From the NCBI GenBank assembly GCA_020061685.1, contig JAGUXU010000124.1:1-35330 (forward strand): DNA of 35,330 nt, in the 5' to 3' direction. A program made the position numbers and the translations under genes. The stretch's first letter is position 1; every line of letters starts with the position of its first letter. Shown here in pieces: positions 14,766 to 22,892 of this stretch. The notes beneath the pieces are model-generated. The model searched no databases. It saw only the letters and a list, made by a program, of their open reading frames with translations, and was not told where the DNA came from. Source of the DNA: Candidatus Omnitrophota bacterium. Lineage in GTDB: Bacteria; Omnitrophota; Gorgyraeia; Pluralincolimonadales; Pluralincolimonadaceae.

Positions 14766-15362
14766 ATGGATAATCTATTAAAACAGAGCCAGAAGAGGTT
14801 GAAACTTTTCAAGAGGCACGGTTACGATATCCCTAAAGCAAGGAGGTTCATTTTAGGAAAAGCCGGATTCGCCAAGGGCGGCATTTTGGAAGTCGGCACG
14901 GGAAGCGGCCATATGGCTGTTGCCCTGGCGAGAGGGGGCTTTAGGCTGGTCTCGATAGACCTGGACAGGAAAGCCCAGAAAACCGCTAAGTCAAGACTTA
15001 AGGCGCTCGGGCTTGATAAGCTGGTAACCCTTAAGATCATGGATGCGGCGAGATTAAGATTTAAAGACACGGCTTTTGACAATGTGATCTCCGTGAATTT
15101 TCTTCATCACGCGAAAGCCCCGGTCAAATGCCTTACGGAGATGACCAGGGTGGCCAAAAAGAAGCTGGTGATCGCGGATTTCAACAGGAAGGGCGAACGG
15201 ATAGCGAAAAAGATACACGGACTGGAGGGCAACACGCATCCGCGCTCTAAATTGTCTTCGGGTTCGATAGCGGCATTGCTGGAAAAATTCGGGATGTCCG
15301 TAACAAAGCATAACGACAGCTGTCAGTATGTCCTGATAGCGACGAAAGGAGAGACAAGATGA
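14766..15362 (+). CDS. Class I SAM-dependent methyltransferase
   Basis: A 198-residue Rossmann-fold methyltransferase. Motif I is LEVGTGSGHMAVALA (about residues 41-55), an acidic Asp follows in SIDLD, and motif IV-like FDNVISVNFLHH is at about residues 101-112. The substrate is unknown. The ATG follows the DUF134 stop with no gap, and the 3' end overlaps the NifX-like gene by ATGA, so it belongs functionally with those two. Confidence 0.85.
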   Translation: MDNLLKQSQKRLKLFKRHGYDIPKARRFILGKAGFAKGGILEVGTGSGHMAVALARGGFRLVSIDLDRKAQKTAKSRLKALGLDKLVTLKIMDAARLRFKDTAFDNVISVNFLHHAKAPVKCLTEMTRVAKKKLVIADFNRKGERIAKKIHGLEGNTHPRSKLSSGSIAALLEKFGMSVTKHNDSCQYVLIATKGETR

Positions 15363-15724
15363 AGATATGTATACCGACGGAAAGTAAAGAAGGATTGAGT
15401 GCGAGAGTCCACGGGCATTTCGGAAGTACGCCGTTCTTTACTATCTATGACACTGAAAATGACACTTTTAAGGCCATGGATAACACCAACGCCCATCATT
15501 CCCACGGGATGTGCCATCCTATAGGGGTTTTAGGTACCGGGTCGATAGATGTTGTTGTATGTCAGGGGATGGGGATGAGAGCGGTGCAGAAATTGAACGA
15601 AGCCAACATAAAGGCATATAAGGCATCGGCAGATACCGTCGCCGATATTATCAAGAAGCTCAAAGGTGGCGAGCTCGAAGAAATAACCGCGCAGAATGCC
15701 TGCGCGCAGCATGGCTGCCATTAA
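15359..15724 (+). CDS. NifX/NifB-C-terminal-like (dinitrogenase Fe-Mo cofactor domain) protein
   Basis: A 121-residue protein of the Nitro_FeMo-Co family, which binds Fe-S or Fe-Mo clusters in carrier or accessory roles. It has the family start MKICIPT and GHFGSTPFFTIYD, plus a His/Cys-rich insertion (NAHHSHGMCHPIG) and a Cys/His tail (NACAQHGCH), both possible metal ligands. No nitrogenase genes are in the window, so a role in general Fe-S metabolism is likelier than nitrogen fixation. The start overlaps the upstream methyltransferase by 4 nt. Confidence 0.9.
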   Translation: MKICIPTESKEGLSARVHGHFGSTPFFTIYDTENDTFKAMDNTNAHHSHGMCHPIGVLGTGSIDVVVCQGMGMRAVQKLNEANIKAYKASADTVADIIKKLKGGELEEITAQNACAQHGCH

Positions 15725-15739
15725 AGAGGAAACGCCTCT
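15725..15739 (+). terminator. Weak hairpin after the NifX-like gene
   Basis: AGAGG and CCTCT pair around AAACG immediately after the stop codon. There is no T-tract, so it is at best a weak or Rho-assisted end. Its right arm runs into the repeated promoter module at 15736. Confidence 0.3.
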
Positions 15740-15785
15740 CCAATCCTCAAAAACCTTGATATAGTAAGATATTACCCCTATAATA
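15736..15785 (+). promoter_or_regulatory. Promoter module copy 1, repeated at 21080-21130
   Basis: TTGATA (15756-15761), a 17 nt spacer and TATAAT (15779-15784). About 20 nt upstream of the -35 box and most of the spacer (TAGTAAGATAT) are shared with the copy at 21080. The spacer contains GTAA-GATA-TTAC, a small inverted repeat that could be an operator. It drives the YkgJ-like gene with a leader of about 80 nt. Confidence 0.65.
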
Positions 15786-15872
15786 AAACCAGTGAAATTA
15801 GAGAGGTTTCCCCTCATGTAATACGAGAGGGACCCCAGATTATTTTGCCTTTTTGAAAGGGAAAGAAAGAAG

Positions 15873-16220
15873 ATGATCGATTGCTTAAAATGCAAACAGA
15901 AAAATTCTTGTTGTGATTTTGGAGTATGGGTAGATTTAGAAGAAGCTAAAAAAATATTATCCCTTAGGTTAAAAGGGGATTTTTACCATCTCGAGAAGGA
16001 TAAAGATTTTCCTTCCGGGTATAGAGTTGGAACGAGCTATGAAGACAATCACTGTTCTTTTCTTACCCCGGAAGGGCTATGTTCTATTCACAAAGTTAAT
16101 TATAATTTGAAACCGGCTCATTGCAAAGAATTTCCATATGAAAAAGGAAAATTATCATTGTTTGCAGACGTCTTATGCGCGCGGGTTAAATCAAGAAGAA
16201 AGATAAAGAAAAGGATATGA
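15873..16220 (+). CDS. YkgJ-family cysteine-cluster protein
   Basis: A 115-residue putative zinc/iron-chelating protein. The cysteines follow the YkgJ (CxxCxxxxxxCC ... C ... C ... HC) pattern: CLKCKQKNSCC at the N-terminus, CSFLTPEGLCSIH in the middle and AHCKEFPY after it, ending with another Cys. Function within the family is poorly known. The ribosome binding site is GAAAGAAAGAAG-like before ATG 15873. The gene is visibly more AT-rich than its neighbours and has its own promoter, which could mean a later arrival; this is only an impression from base use. Confidence 0.8.
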   Translation: MIDCLKCKQKNSCCDFGVWVDLEEAKKILSLRLKGDFYHLEKDKDFPSGYRVGTSYEDNHCSFLTPEGLCSIHKVNYNLKPAHCKEFPYEKGKLSLFADVLCARVKSRRKIKKRI

Positions 16221-16235
16221 CCAGAAATAAATACC

Positions 16236-18515
16236 ATGGCAAATGATATCAGGAAGATAGCGTTCATAGGCAATTATCTCCCCAGGCGTTGCGGCATCGC
16301 GACTTTTACCACGGATATCTGCGAGACGTTCGCGGCCCTGAACCCGTCTGTCCAGGTATTCGCGATACCTGTCACGGATATCGAGGAAGGTTACGATTAC
16401 CCGGAGCGCGTACGTTTCGAGATCAAGGAACAGGATATAGACTCGTATAAAGCGGCGGCGGATTTCCTCAACCTCAACAATATCGATGTTGTCTGCCTTC
16501 AGCACGAATTCGGTATTTTCGGAGGGGAGGCAGGAAGCTATATATTGGCCTTATTGCGCCAATTGAATATGCCTATAATAACAACCCTCCACACGGTATT
16601 GAAAAATCCATCCGTGCGCCAAAGGCGCGTTATGGATGAATTACTTAGCCTGTCTGATTATGTGGTCGTAATGACGCAAAAGGCTGTCGACATCCTTCAG
16701 GAGGTAAATAAGATACAGGTATCTAAGATACGGCTGGTCCCGCACGGGATACCCGACGTTTCTTTTATCGACCCTAATTTTTACAAAGACCAGTATGGGG
16801 TCGAGGGCAAGACCACGCTTCTGACGTTCGGACTGCTTTCGCCGCGCAAGGGGATAGAGGTTGTCCTGCGCGCGCTTCCCAAGGTCATAAAAGAACACCC
16901 GAATGCGGTATACATAGTCGTCGGCGCCACGCACCCCAATCTGTTAAGGCATGAAGGTGAAGCATACAGACTTTATTTACAACGTCTTTGCGACGATCTT
17001 GGGATCTCACGGAACGTTATTTTCCATAACCGGTTTGTATCTCCTGAAGAGCTTAAAGAACTGCTCGTGCTCGCCGATATTTACATTACCCCATATCTTG
17101 AAGAAGCGCAGGTGACTTCCGGAACCCTTGCCTATTCGTTCGGCGTAGGAAACGCGGTCATCTCCACTCCATATTGGCACGCCGCCGAACTGCTCAGTGA
17201 CGGCAAGGGCATCCTTGTGCCGTTCAACGATCCGAAAGCGATAGGAGAGGCAATCTCGAAGCTTATCGTCAATGAAAACGAACGTAATGCGATGCGAAAG
17301 AATGCCTATCTTTTGGGCCGCGAGATGATATGGAACAATGTGGCGTCAAAATATGCGTCTATCTTCGAGGAAGCGAAGACGAAACGCCCTACCGTGGCGC
17401 AAAAGAAGATAACTATGCATCCCCTTGAACATGAATATCCTGTATTGCCGGACATCAAGCTCGACCATCTCGTAAGGATGACAGATTCCATCGGGGTTTT
17501 CCAGCACGCCACATTCAATGTCCCGAACTTTTCCGAAGGCTATTGCACCGATGATAATGCGCGGGCGCTTATCTTGGCCGTGTTGCTTGAGAACCTCGGC
17601 ACCATCAATCCCCTCAGGATCAATGACCTGGCAAGCCGTTATCTCGGGTTTGTAAAATACGCGTGGGACGCTTCTGCCGGCCGGTTCAGGAATTTTTTGA
17701 CCTTCCAGCGCAATTGGAAAGAAGAGGCGCCCAGCGAAGATTGCCACGGGAGAGCGATATGGGCTATCGGCACCTGCATCGGGCGATCCAAGAACGAAGG
17801 CTTTGCTCAGATGTCGGTTGAGTTTTTTGAAAAGGCCCTTGCTCCTACGGCGTCATTTACGTCGCCGCGCGCATGGGCTTTCATACTACTCGGCATACAT
17901 GAATATCTGCAGCGTTTTCACGGTGACAGGCTCGCGCGTAATTGTCTTCAGACGCTTGCTGCGCGGCTTTACGATCTTTACAAAGCGAATAGTGACGCGG
18001 AATGGCGGTGGTTTGAATCGTCCCTGACATATTGCGATGCCAAATTACCCCATGCCCTTTTGTTAAGCGGACACAATCTCGATAACGAAGAGATGCTCGG
18101 GGCCGGTATAGAGTCCCTAAGATGGCTTACAAAGGTGCAGACCTCGCCACGCGGTCATTTCCAGCCTGTAGGCACGGACGGCGAATACGTTCGAGGCGGG
18201 GTCAAACCTGTCTTTGACCAGCAGCCGGTAGAAGCCTATGCCACCGTTTCGGCCTGCCTCGATGCCTATCGCATAACAAAAGACAGGATGTGGTACGAGG
18301 AGGCCTTAAATGTTTTTCAGTGGTTCCTCGGGAGCAATGATCTCGGCATTTCCTTATATGACCCGGTAACGGGCGGATGCTGTGACGGGCTTCACGTTAA
18401 CAGGGTCAACCGCAATCAAGGCGCTGAATCCACGCTTTCGTTCCTTCTTTCCCTGACTGAAATGACACAGATGGAAAATGTCCTCCAAAGCCTTAAGGAG
18501 CCGTTGGAGGAATGA
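16236..18515 (+). CDS. GT4 glycosyltransferase fused to a C-terminal (alpha/alpha)-toroid glycosidase-like domain
   Basis: A 759-residue two-part protein. Residues about 1-385 are a GT-B retaining glycosyltransferase of GT4 type: an N-terminal GNYLPRRCGIATF sugar-nucleotide fold, TFGLLSPRKGIEVVLRAL and the donor-site region ITPYLEEAQVTSGTLAYSFG. Residues about 395-750 are predominantly helical and rich in aromatic residues (YCTDDNARALIL, WKEEAPSEDCHGRAIWA, SPRGHFQPVG), resembling (alpha/alpha) toroid glycosidase-like domains, but I cannot assign a GH family. The gene overlaps the GH130 gene by ATGA, so the pair probably acts on one mannoside- or glucan-type saccharide. The start ATG 16236 has no strong ribosome binding site. 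Confidence 0.85.
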   Translation: MANDIRKIAFIGNYLPRRCGIATFTTDICETFAALNPSVQVFAIPVTDIEEGYDYPERVRFEIKEQDIDSYKAAADFLNLNNIDVVCLQHEFGIFGGEAGSYILALLRQLNMPIITTLHTVLKNPSVRQRRVMDELLSLSDYVVVMTQKAVDILQEVNKIQVSKIRLVPHGIPDVSFIDPNFYKDQYGVEGKTTLLTFGLLSPRKGIEVVLRALPKVIKEHPNAVYIVVGATHPNLLRHEGEAYRLYLQRLCDDLGISRNVIFHNRFVSPEELKELLVLADIYITPYLEEAQVTSGTLAYSFGVGNAVISTPYWHAAELLSDGKGILVPFNDPKAIGEAISKLIVNENERNAMRKNAYLLGREMIWNNVASKYASIFEEAKTKRPTVAQKKITMHPLEHEYPVLPDIKLDHLVRMTDSIGVFQHATFNVPNFSEGYCTDDNARALILAVLLENLGTINPLRINDLASRYLGFVKYAWDASAGRFRNFLTFQRNWKEEAPSEDCHGRAIWAIGTCIGRSKNEGFAQMSVEFFEKALAPTASFTSPRAWAFILLGIHEYLQRFHGDRLARNCLQTLAARLYDLYKANSDAEWRWFESSLTYCDAKLPHALLLSGHNLDNEEMLGAGIESLRWLTKVQTSPRGHFQPVGTDGEYVRGGVKPVFDQQPVEAYATVSACLDAYRITKDRMWYEEALNVFQWFLGSNDLGISLYDPVTGGCCDGLHVNRVNRNQGAESTLSFLLSLTEMTQMENVLQSLKEPLEE

Positions 18516-19954
18516 TAAAGAATACCGGCATAGCCATTACCCCCGATAGCGAGCGCGTCATCATCAGGCCGTATATCCCCGCCGATCAATCGCGCATCCC
18601 GAAGATCGTCTCGCGCGTTATGGCCCTCGACGAACATGCAGCCGAAGAACACCTAAAGAGAACCATGCGCGATTTTTCGGCGCGACACCATAATTTTGAT
18701 GCCATCCTTGAACGCCAATTTGAGGCCGTCCGCGCATATATGCCTTCCGATTTCGCGCCTTCTAAAACACAGAGGCTTCTCATAGGAGCGTACTTCATCG
18801 GCGAGCGTTCATATGAATCAACGGGCCTATTCAATCCTTCTATTGTCGCGCATCCCGACCAATCCGGGGTTTCCGGAGGATCTTTGCGTTTTATCATCTC
18901 TTTGCGTGCGACAGGCGAGGGGCAGATATCCACATTGGTATTCCGTTCGGGGCTCATAGACAAACATGGGTCTGTATCGATCGACAAAGCTTCCGGTCTC
19001 GCGCGTACCGCTGAACCGAAACCGAATGCGCTTTATGACAAGACATGTTTTGCCATAAAGCTTTATGAAATGGGGCTGGAAAACGATTGTTCAAAGCATA
19101 CCATAGACCCGCTTCCGGCTGAATTTACCATGGAGCAGCTGGAAGAGAAGGTCAAGGATTACACTGCAGGCCATCAGCCAATAACTCAGACAGACAAGCT
19201 TACCTGCGAAAAGATCTTGTGGCTTGCCCGATGCAATTACGAGGCCACTTTCGATCCGCGGTTTCCGCTTTCAGAGCGTGTTCTATTCCCGCTTTCTCCA
19301 AGCGAGCAGAACGGCATGGAAGATGCGCGTTTCGTGTTTTTTAAGGACGATGACGGAAGCGGGAAATACTATGCCACGTATACGGCGTATGACGGCAGGG
19401 TGATCCTGCCGCAGATAATGGAGACAGAGGATTTTGTCCGTTTTAAGATGATCACCTTGAACGGCAGGGCGGCGGTCAACAAGGGGATGGCTTTGTTCCC
19501 GCGCAAGATAAACGGCCGTTACGCGATGGTCTCCCGGAACGATAACGAGAACCTTTTTTTAATGTATTCCGATAATATTCATTTCTGGCATGAGGCCGTT
19601 CCGCTGATGGGCCCTTTATACCCATGGGAGTTCGTGCAGATAGGGAATTGCGGTTCTCCCATCGAGACTGAGCGCGGGTGGCTGCTTCTGACCCATGGCG
19701 TCGGCCCGATGCGCCAATATTCGATTGGCGCGGCGCTTCTCGACCTCAAAGACCCTTCGCGTATACTCGGCCGGTTGAGCGGACCGCTTATTCACTGGGA
19801 GGATGATAGCCGTTCCGGATATGTCCCGAATGTTGTCTATTCATGCGGCGCCATGACCCATGGCGATACGCTTATCATCCCATACGCGTTATCCGACCAG
19901 CAGACGACTATCGCGCTGGTATCGCTGCGCGAGATCCTAGACAAGTTGTCTTAG
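18512..19954 (+). CDS. GH130-family glycoside phosphorylase/hydrolase
   Basis: A 480-residue member of the GH130 five-bladed beta-propeller family. Known members phosphorolyse beta-mannosides to mannose-1-phosphate; some subfamilies hydrolyse. The catalytic signature is GMEDAR at residues 268-273, where Asp271 is the expected general acid, with NPSIV and a C-terminal SRSGYVPNVVYSCG segment. An N-terminal extension of about 130 residues makes it longer than the classic 320-390 residue phosphorylases. That matches the long GH130 subgroup often placed beside GT4-type genes. It is coupled to the upstream GT4 fusion by ATGA, suggesting a joint build/turnover role. The exact substrate is unknown. 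Confidence 0.85.
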   Translation: MIKNTGIAITPDSERVIIRPYIPADQSRIPKIVSRVMALDEHAAEEHLKRTMRDFSARHHNFDAILERQFEAVRAYMPSDFAPSKTQRLLIGAYFIGERSYESTGLFNPSIVAHPDQSGVSGGSLRFIISLRATGEGQISTLVFRSGLIDKHGSVSIDKASGLARTAEPKPNALYDKTCFAIKLYEMGLENDCSKHTIDPLPAEFTMEQLEEKVKDYTAGHQPITQTDKLTCEKILWLARCNYEATFDPRFPLSERVLFPLSPSEQNGMEDARFVFFKDDDGSGKYYATYTAYDGRVILPQIMETEDFVRFKMITLNGRAAVNKGMALFPRKINGRYAMVSRNDNENLFLMYSDNIHFWHEAVPLMGPLYPWEFVQIGNCGSPIETERGWLLLTHGVGPMRQYSIGAALLDLKDPSRILGRLSGPLIHWEDDSRSGYVPNVVYSCGAMTHGDTLIIPYALSDQQTTIALVSLREILDKLS

Positions 19955-19965
19955 AGGGCCTATAT

Positions 19966-20133
19966 TTGAAACTTAGCGGATGGATATTTCTATGGTGTGC
20001 AAGCGCAGGTATATCGCTATTTCTGAATAAATATGTTAATATAAGTATTTCCTACTTGGTGGACACCAAGAAAAAAGGCAATGACTGGAATTACGCCAAT
20101 GTTCTAGTAACATCAATGAGTTTGAAATTTTAA
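19966..20133 (+). CDS. Possible small one-segment membrane protein (55 aa)
   Basis: Unrecognised. A TTG start 7 nt after an AGAGGG would give a 55-residue product beginning MKLSGWIFLWCASAGISLF, with a hydrophobic stretch at about residues 5-20 and a polar tail. It resembles the short single-TM LSGWIF-type ORFs seen in several uncultivated bacteria, but this is from memory only. The stretch is AT-rich compared with the GH130 gene and could be a decayed remnant. It is otherwise a gap of 195 nt between GH130 and the next methyltransferase. Confidence 0.3.
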   Translation: MKLSGWIFLWCASAGISLFLNKYVNISISYLVDTKKKGNDWNYANVLVTSMSLKF

Positions 20134-20148
20134 CTAGGGTTGCCTGAT

Positions 20149-20727
20149 ATGAAGATCCGGGAAAGTGGAATGCCTGAGCGTGATATGTGGGAAAAGTTTT
20201 TTAACCCTGCAAGGATTCTTGCTTCGCTTAGCATAAATAGTCAAACAGGCGACGTTGCGGAATTCGGTTGCGGCTACGGCACATTTACGATCCCCGCCGC
20301 CAAGGTCATTAAAGGGAAAATATATGCGTTGGATATCGAGCCGGACATGATCCGGATTACTAATGAAAAGGCTAAAAAGAATGGATTGAACAATGTGCAG
20401 GCGGTATTGCGCGATTTCATGGCAGAAGGTTCCGGCCTGCCGGATGGAAGCGTGGATTACGTAATGCTTTTCAATATCCTCCATCTTGAAAAACCAGCGA
20501 TTCTTATTAACGAGGCAAAGCGAATTCTGAGAGATGGAGGGAAACTGGGAATTATCCATTGGAATTACGACCCAACGACGCCACGGGGACCTTCAATGGA
20601 TATCCGTCCCAAGCCGGAAGACTGCATAAGATGGGCAGAAAGCGCCGGATTCAGCAAATCTGCCCGACACGATTTAAAACCGTATCATTACGGGATTATT
20701 TTAACCAAAGAGGAGGGCGTAAGATGA
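20149..20727 (+). CDS. Class I SAM-dependent methyltransferase
   Basis: A 192-residue Methyltransf_11/25-type protein. Motif I is VAEFGCGYGTFTIPA, with ALDIEPDMI after it and LPDGSVDYVMLFNILH as motif IV. The substrate is unknown. ATG 20149 is preferred over TTG 20140 because it leaves room after an AGGG sequence. The stop overlaps the DsrE-like start by 4 nt (ATGA), indicating coupled translation of a methyltransferase and a sulfur-relay-like protein. Confidence 0.85.
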   Translation: MKIRESGMPERDMWEKFFNPARILASLSINSQTGDVAEFGCGYGTFTIPAAKVIKGKIYALDIEPDMIRITNEKAKKNGLNNVQAVLRDFMAEGSGLPDGSVDYVMLFNILHLEKPAILINEAKRILRDGGKLGIIHWNYDPTTPRGPSMDIRPKPEDCIRWAESAGFSKSARHDLKPYHYGIILTKEEGVR

Positions 20728-21044
20728 AGATAGGAGTTATTATTTCAAGTAATGATGCCGAAACCTGCTGGAACGCCTTTCGCTACGCGAACTTCTGCCT
20801 TGGGCAGAAAGACGAAGTTAAAGTGTTTCTGACAGGCAAGGGCGTTGAGTACCAGAAAATAAGCACAGAAAAATTTAATACGATTGAGCAAGGAGATAAG
20901 CTCTTAAAGTCTGGCGGAAAGATCCTTGCATGCGGAACATGCATAAAATCTCGCGGGCAGGAAGGCTCTGAAATGTGCCCTATTAATACTATGAAGGACA
21001 TGTATGAAATCATCAAAGAGAGCGATAAAGTTGTGACTTTTTAA
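20724..21044 (+). CDS. DsrE/DsrF-like sulfur-relay family protein
   Basis: A 106-residue protein with the DsrE-like start (MKIGVIISSNDAETCWNAFRYANFCL), a VKVFLTGKGV strand-turn, and an ACGTCIKSRG segment with two cysteines (about residues 75 and 78). Related proteins carry or transfer persulfide sulfur, but many DsrE-like paralogs have unknown roles. The ATG has an AGGAGGG ribosome binding site and overlaps the upstream methyltransferase stop. A longer reading frame exists upstream, but it lies within the methyltransferase and is not needed. Confidence 0.8.
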   Translation: MKIGVIISSNDAETCWNAFRYANFCLGQKDEVKVFLTGKGVEYQKISTEKFNTIEQGDKLLKSGGKILACGTCIKSRGQEGSEMCPINTMKDMYEIIKESDKVVTF

Positions 21045-21079
21045 GCAGGACAAATCGGACAAAATCCGCAAAGAAATCC

Positions 21080-21130
21080 CTCTTTAATCCCCAAAAATCC
21101 TTGATGTAGTAAGATATCGCCCGTATAATA
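21080..21130 (+). promoter_or_regulatory. Promoter module copy 2, repeated from 15736-15785
   Basis: TTGATG (21101-21106), a 17 nt spacer and TATAAT (21124-21129). The block CTCT..AATCC.CAAAAA plus TAGTAAGATAT in the spacer is shared with copy 1, about 84% alike by eye with a one-base gap. It drives the secreted small protein at 21150. Confidence 0.7.
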
Positions 21131-21149
21131 CATCAAGGAGATGAAAGAT

Positions 21150-21473
21150 ATGAAAAAGATACTTTTAACGTTAATTGCCGTCGCATTTGTCAGTTCTTTG
21201 TGTTTTGTCGCAGAGCCGTCAGCAAATGCCGATGAAGCCAAGACCTTTACAGGCAAGGTCGAATCTATTCAAAAAGGGATCGCCAAGCCGCCGAAGTGGA
21301 CATACACGAGGATCACGTTTGTTACCGACAGCGGTGAAAAGATACTCGTTCATGCGATACAGGCCACCAAAGTTATAGATCTTTCCGGAAAAGATATAAC
21401 CGAAGGCGGGAAGATATTCGCCGCCGTTTACCTTAAAAAGGGCCAGCGCGTGGAGGTCAAGTATTCGATATAA
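21150..21473 (+). CDS. Small secreted protein of unknown function
   Basis: A 107-residue protein with a clear Sec signal peptide: MKK, a hydrophobic LLTLIAVAFVSSLCF stretch and a likely cleavage after SANA (before DEA). The mature part of about 78 residues looks like a small beta-barrel (OB-like), with TFTGKVESIQ and ITFVTDSGEKILVHA; the family is not recognised. ATG 21150 is chosen over 21141 because AAGGAG lies 9 nt before it, whereas it directly abuts 21141. It has its own promoter from the repeated module. The radical SAM gene follows after 3 nt. Confidence 0.7.
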   Translation: MKKILLTLIAVAFVSSLCFVAEPSANADEAKTFTGKVESIQKGIAKPPKWTYTRITFVTDSGEKILVHAIQATKVIDLSGKDITEGGKIFAAVYLKKGQRVEVKYSI

Positions 21474-21476
21474 AAA

Positions 21477-22892
21477 ATGAAGATACTTTTCCGCTCGGAC
21501 CAAAAAAGAGGACAAAACCTGCCCAATCTCGGGATAGGGTACCTTATCGCTTACCTCGATAAGTACCATCCCGGCCTGACCATGGATGTTTCTTTTGACC
21601 GCGAGGATATTTTAGAAAAAATAGACTCGTTCAAGCCGGACCTGATAGGGTTTACCGCGGTCACTTTCACTTATAAGAAGGCGTCTGAATTGGCGAAGAC
21701 GGTGAAAGAGCGTTATCCCTCCATCCCGCTGGTAATGGGGGGCGCACATATCACGCTGTGCTGGGAAGCTCTGCCGGACTGGATAGATGTCGCCGTCCTG
21801 AGTGAAGGCGAGCAGACCTTCACGGAACTCGTAAAAAGCTATCAAGACAGCGGCCGGTTAAAGAAGGAGGACATCCCGGGTATCGTCTTCAGAAAAAACG
21901 GGAATTTAGTCAATACGGGGCCAAGGGAGCTGCTTAATCCGCTTGACTCTATCCCTCATCCGGACCTGGATGCCCTGTCCGTGCCTAAGAAGGAGTTAAG
22001 CCACATAATCACTTCCCGCGGATGCCCTTACAGATGCAAATTTTGCTGTTCCGCGAAGATCTGGAAGAATCCCCGCTATCATTCGGCGGAGTATGTCGTC
22101 GAAGAGATAGAAAAGGCGGTGAGGCATTACGGCCGGAAGAAACTGATGATATATGACGACCTCTTTACCGTAAATAAAAGCAGGATCCGCCGGATGGCCC
22201 AGTTAATGGAAGAAAAAGGCCTGAATAAAAGCATAGAATTTGACAGCATCTCTCATGTGGATTTCCTGAATGAGGAGGTGGTTACGGACCTGAAGAAGAT
22301 GGGGGTGACCAGGATCAGCCTGGGGATGGAATCAGGGTCCAAGAAGGTCCTCGATTACCTGAAGAACGGGGTGGTAACGCATGATAAGATAAGGCAGGCC
22401 GTAAAATTATGTAAAGAGCACGGGATCAAGCCGATGGGGTCCTTTATGATAGGCTCTCCTCATGAGACAGAAGAGGACATCAAGCAGACCATGGATTTTA
22501 TCAAAGAGATCGGGTTAGACGAACTGGTCTTGAATGTCACTACTCCCTTTCCCGGCACAGAGCTCTGGGAATATGCCAGGGAAAAAGGGTTCGTGAAAGA
22601 CAATGAGTGGGATGAGCGGCTATGGGGGATGCAGCATGTTGACGAAGGGAACATTGGGGAAAAGATAATTCTGGCCGATGTGGATAAAGAGACCTTCCTG
22701 CGTTTATACCGCCGCATGGATAATCTCCTGCTTAGCATAGTCAGAAGAAAGGAATTGCGCAATTGGCTGCGCCGGCCCTATAACCTGAAACTGCTCTGGC
22801 GGCATATCCGCGGAAGGATCAAGACATTTAAGAAGAGGATCAGGGTCAAATTAAAGATGAGGGCGGCCCGTCAGGCTCATGAAAATAAATAA
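21477..22892 (+). CDS. B12-binding-domain radical SAM protein (BchE/P-methylase-like)
   Basis: A 471-residue protein: N-terminal B12-binding-like fold (about residues 1-145, including FKPDLIGFTAVTF and LVMGGAHIT), then a radical SAM domain with Cys183, Cys187 and Cys190 (RGCPYRCKFC), ISLGMESGS and a basic C-terminal tail. Members of this large family methylate or rearrange unactivated carbons of lipids, tetrapyrroles and natural products. The substrate cannot be told. It overlaps the next radical SAM gene by 14 nt, suggesting they work together. Confidence 0.85.
   Translation: MKILFRSDQKRGQNLPNLGIGYLIAYLDKYHPGLTMDVSFDREDILEKIDSFKPDLIGFTAVTFTYKKASELAKTVKERYPSIPLVMGGAHITLCWEALPDWIDVAVLSEGEQTFTELVKSYQDSGRLKKEDIPGIVFRKNGNLVNTGPRELLNPLDSIPHPDLDALSVPKKELSHIITSRGCPYRCKFCCSAKIWKNPRYHSAEYVVEEIEKAVRHYGRKKLMIYDDLFTVNKSRIRRMAQLMEEKGLNKSIEFDSISHVDFLNEEVVTDLKKMGVTRISLGMESGSKKVLDYLKNGVVTHDKIRQAVKLCKEHGIKPMGSFMIGSPHETEEDIKQTMDFIKEIGLDELVLNVTTPFPGTELWEYAREKGFVKDNEWDERLWGMQHVDEGNIGEKIILADVDKETFLRLYRRMDNLLLSIVRRKELRNWLRRPYNLKLLWRHIRGRIKTFKKRIRVKLKMRAARQAHENK

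Noticed and set aside
15785..15872. Riboswitch in the YkgJ leader
   Set aside because: Short G/C-rich pairings (such as CCCTC with GAGGG) exist, but no known riboswitch consensus or strong structure is seen.
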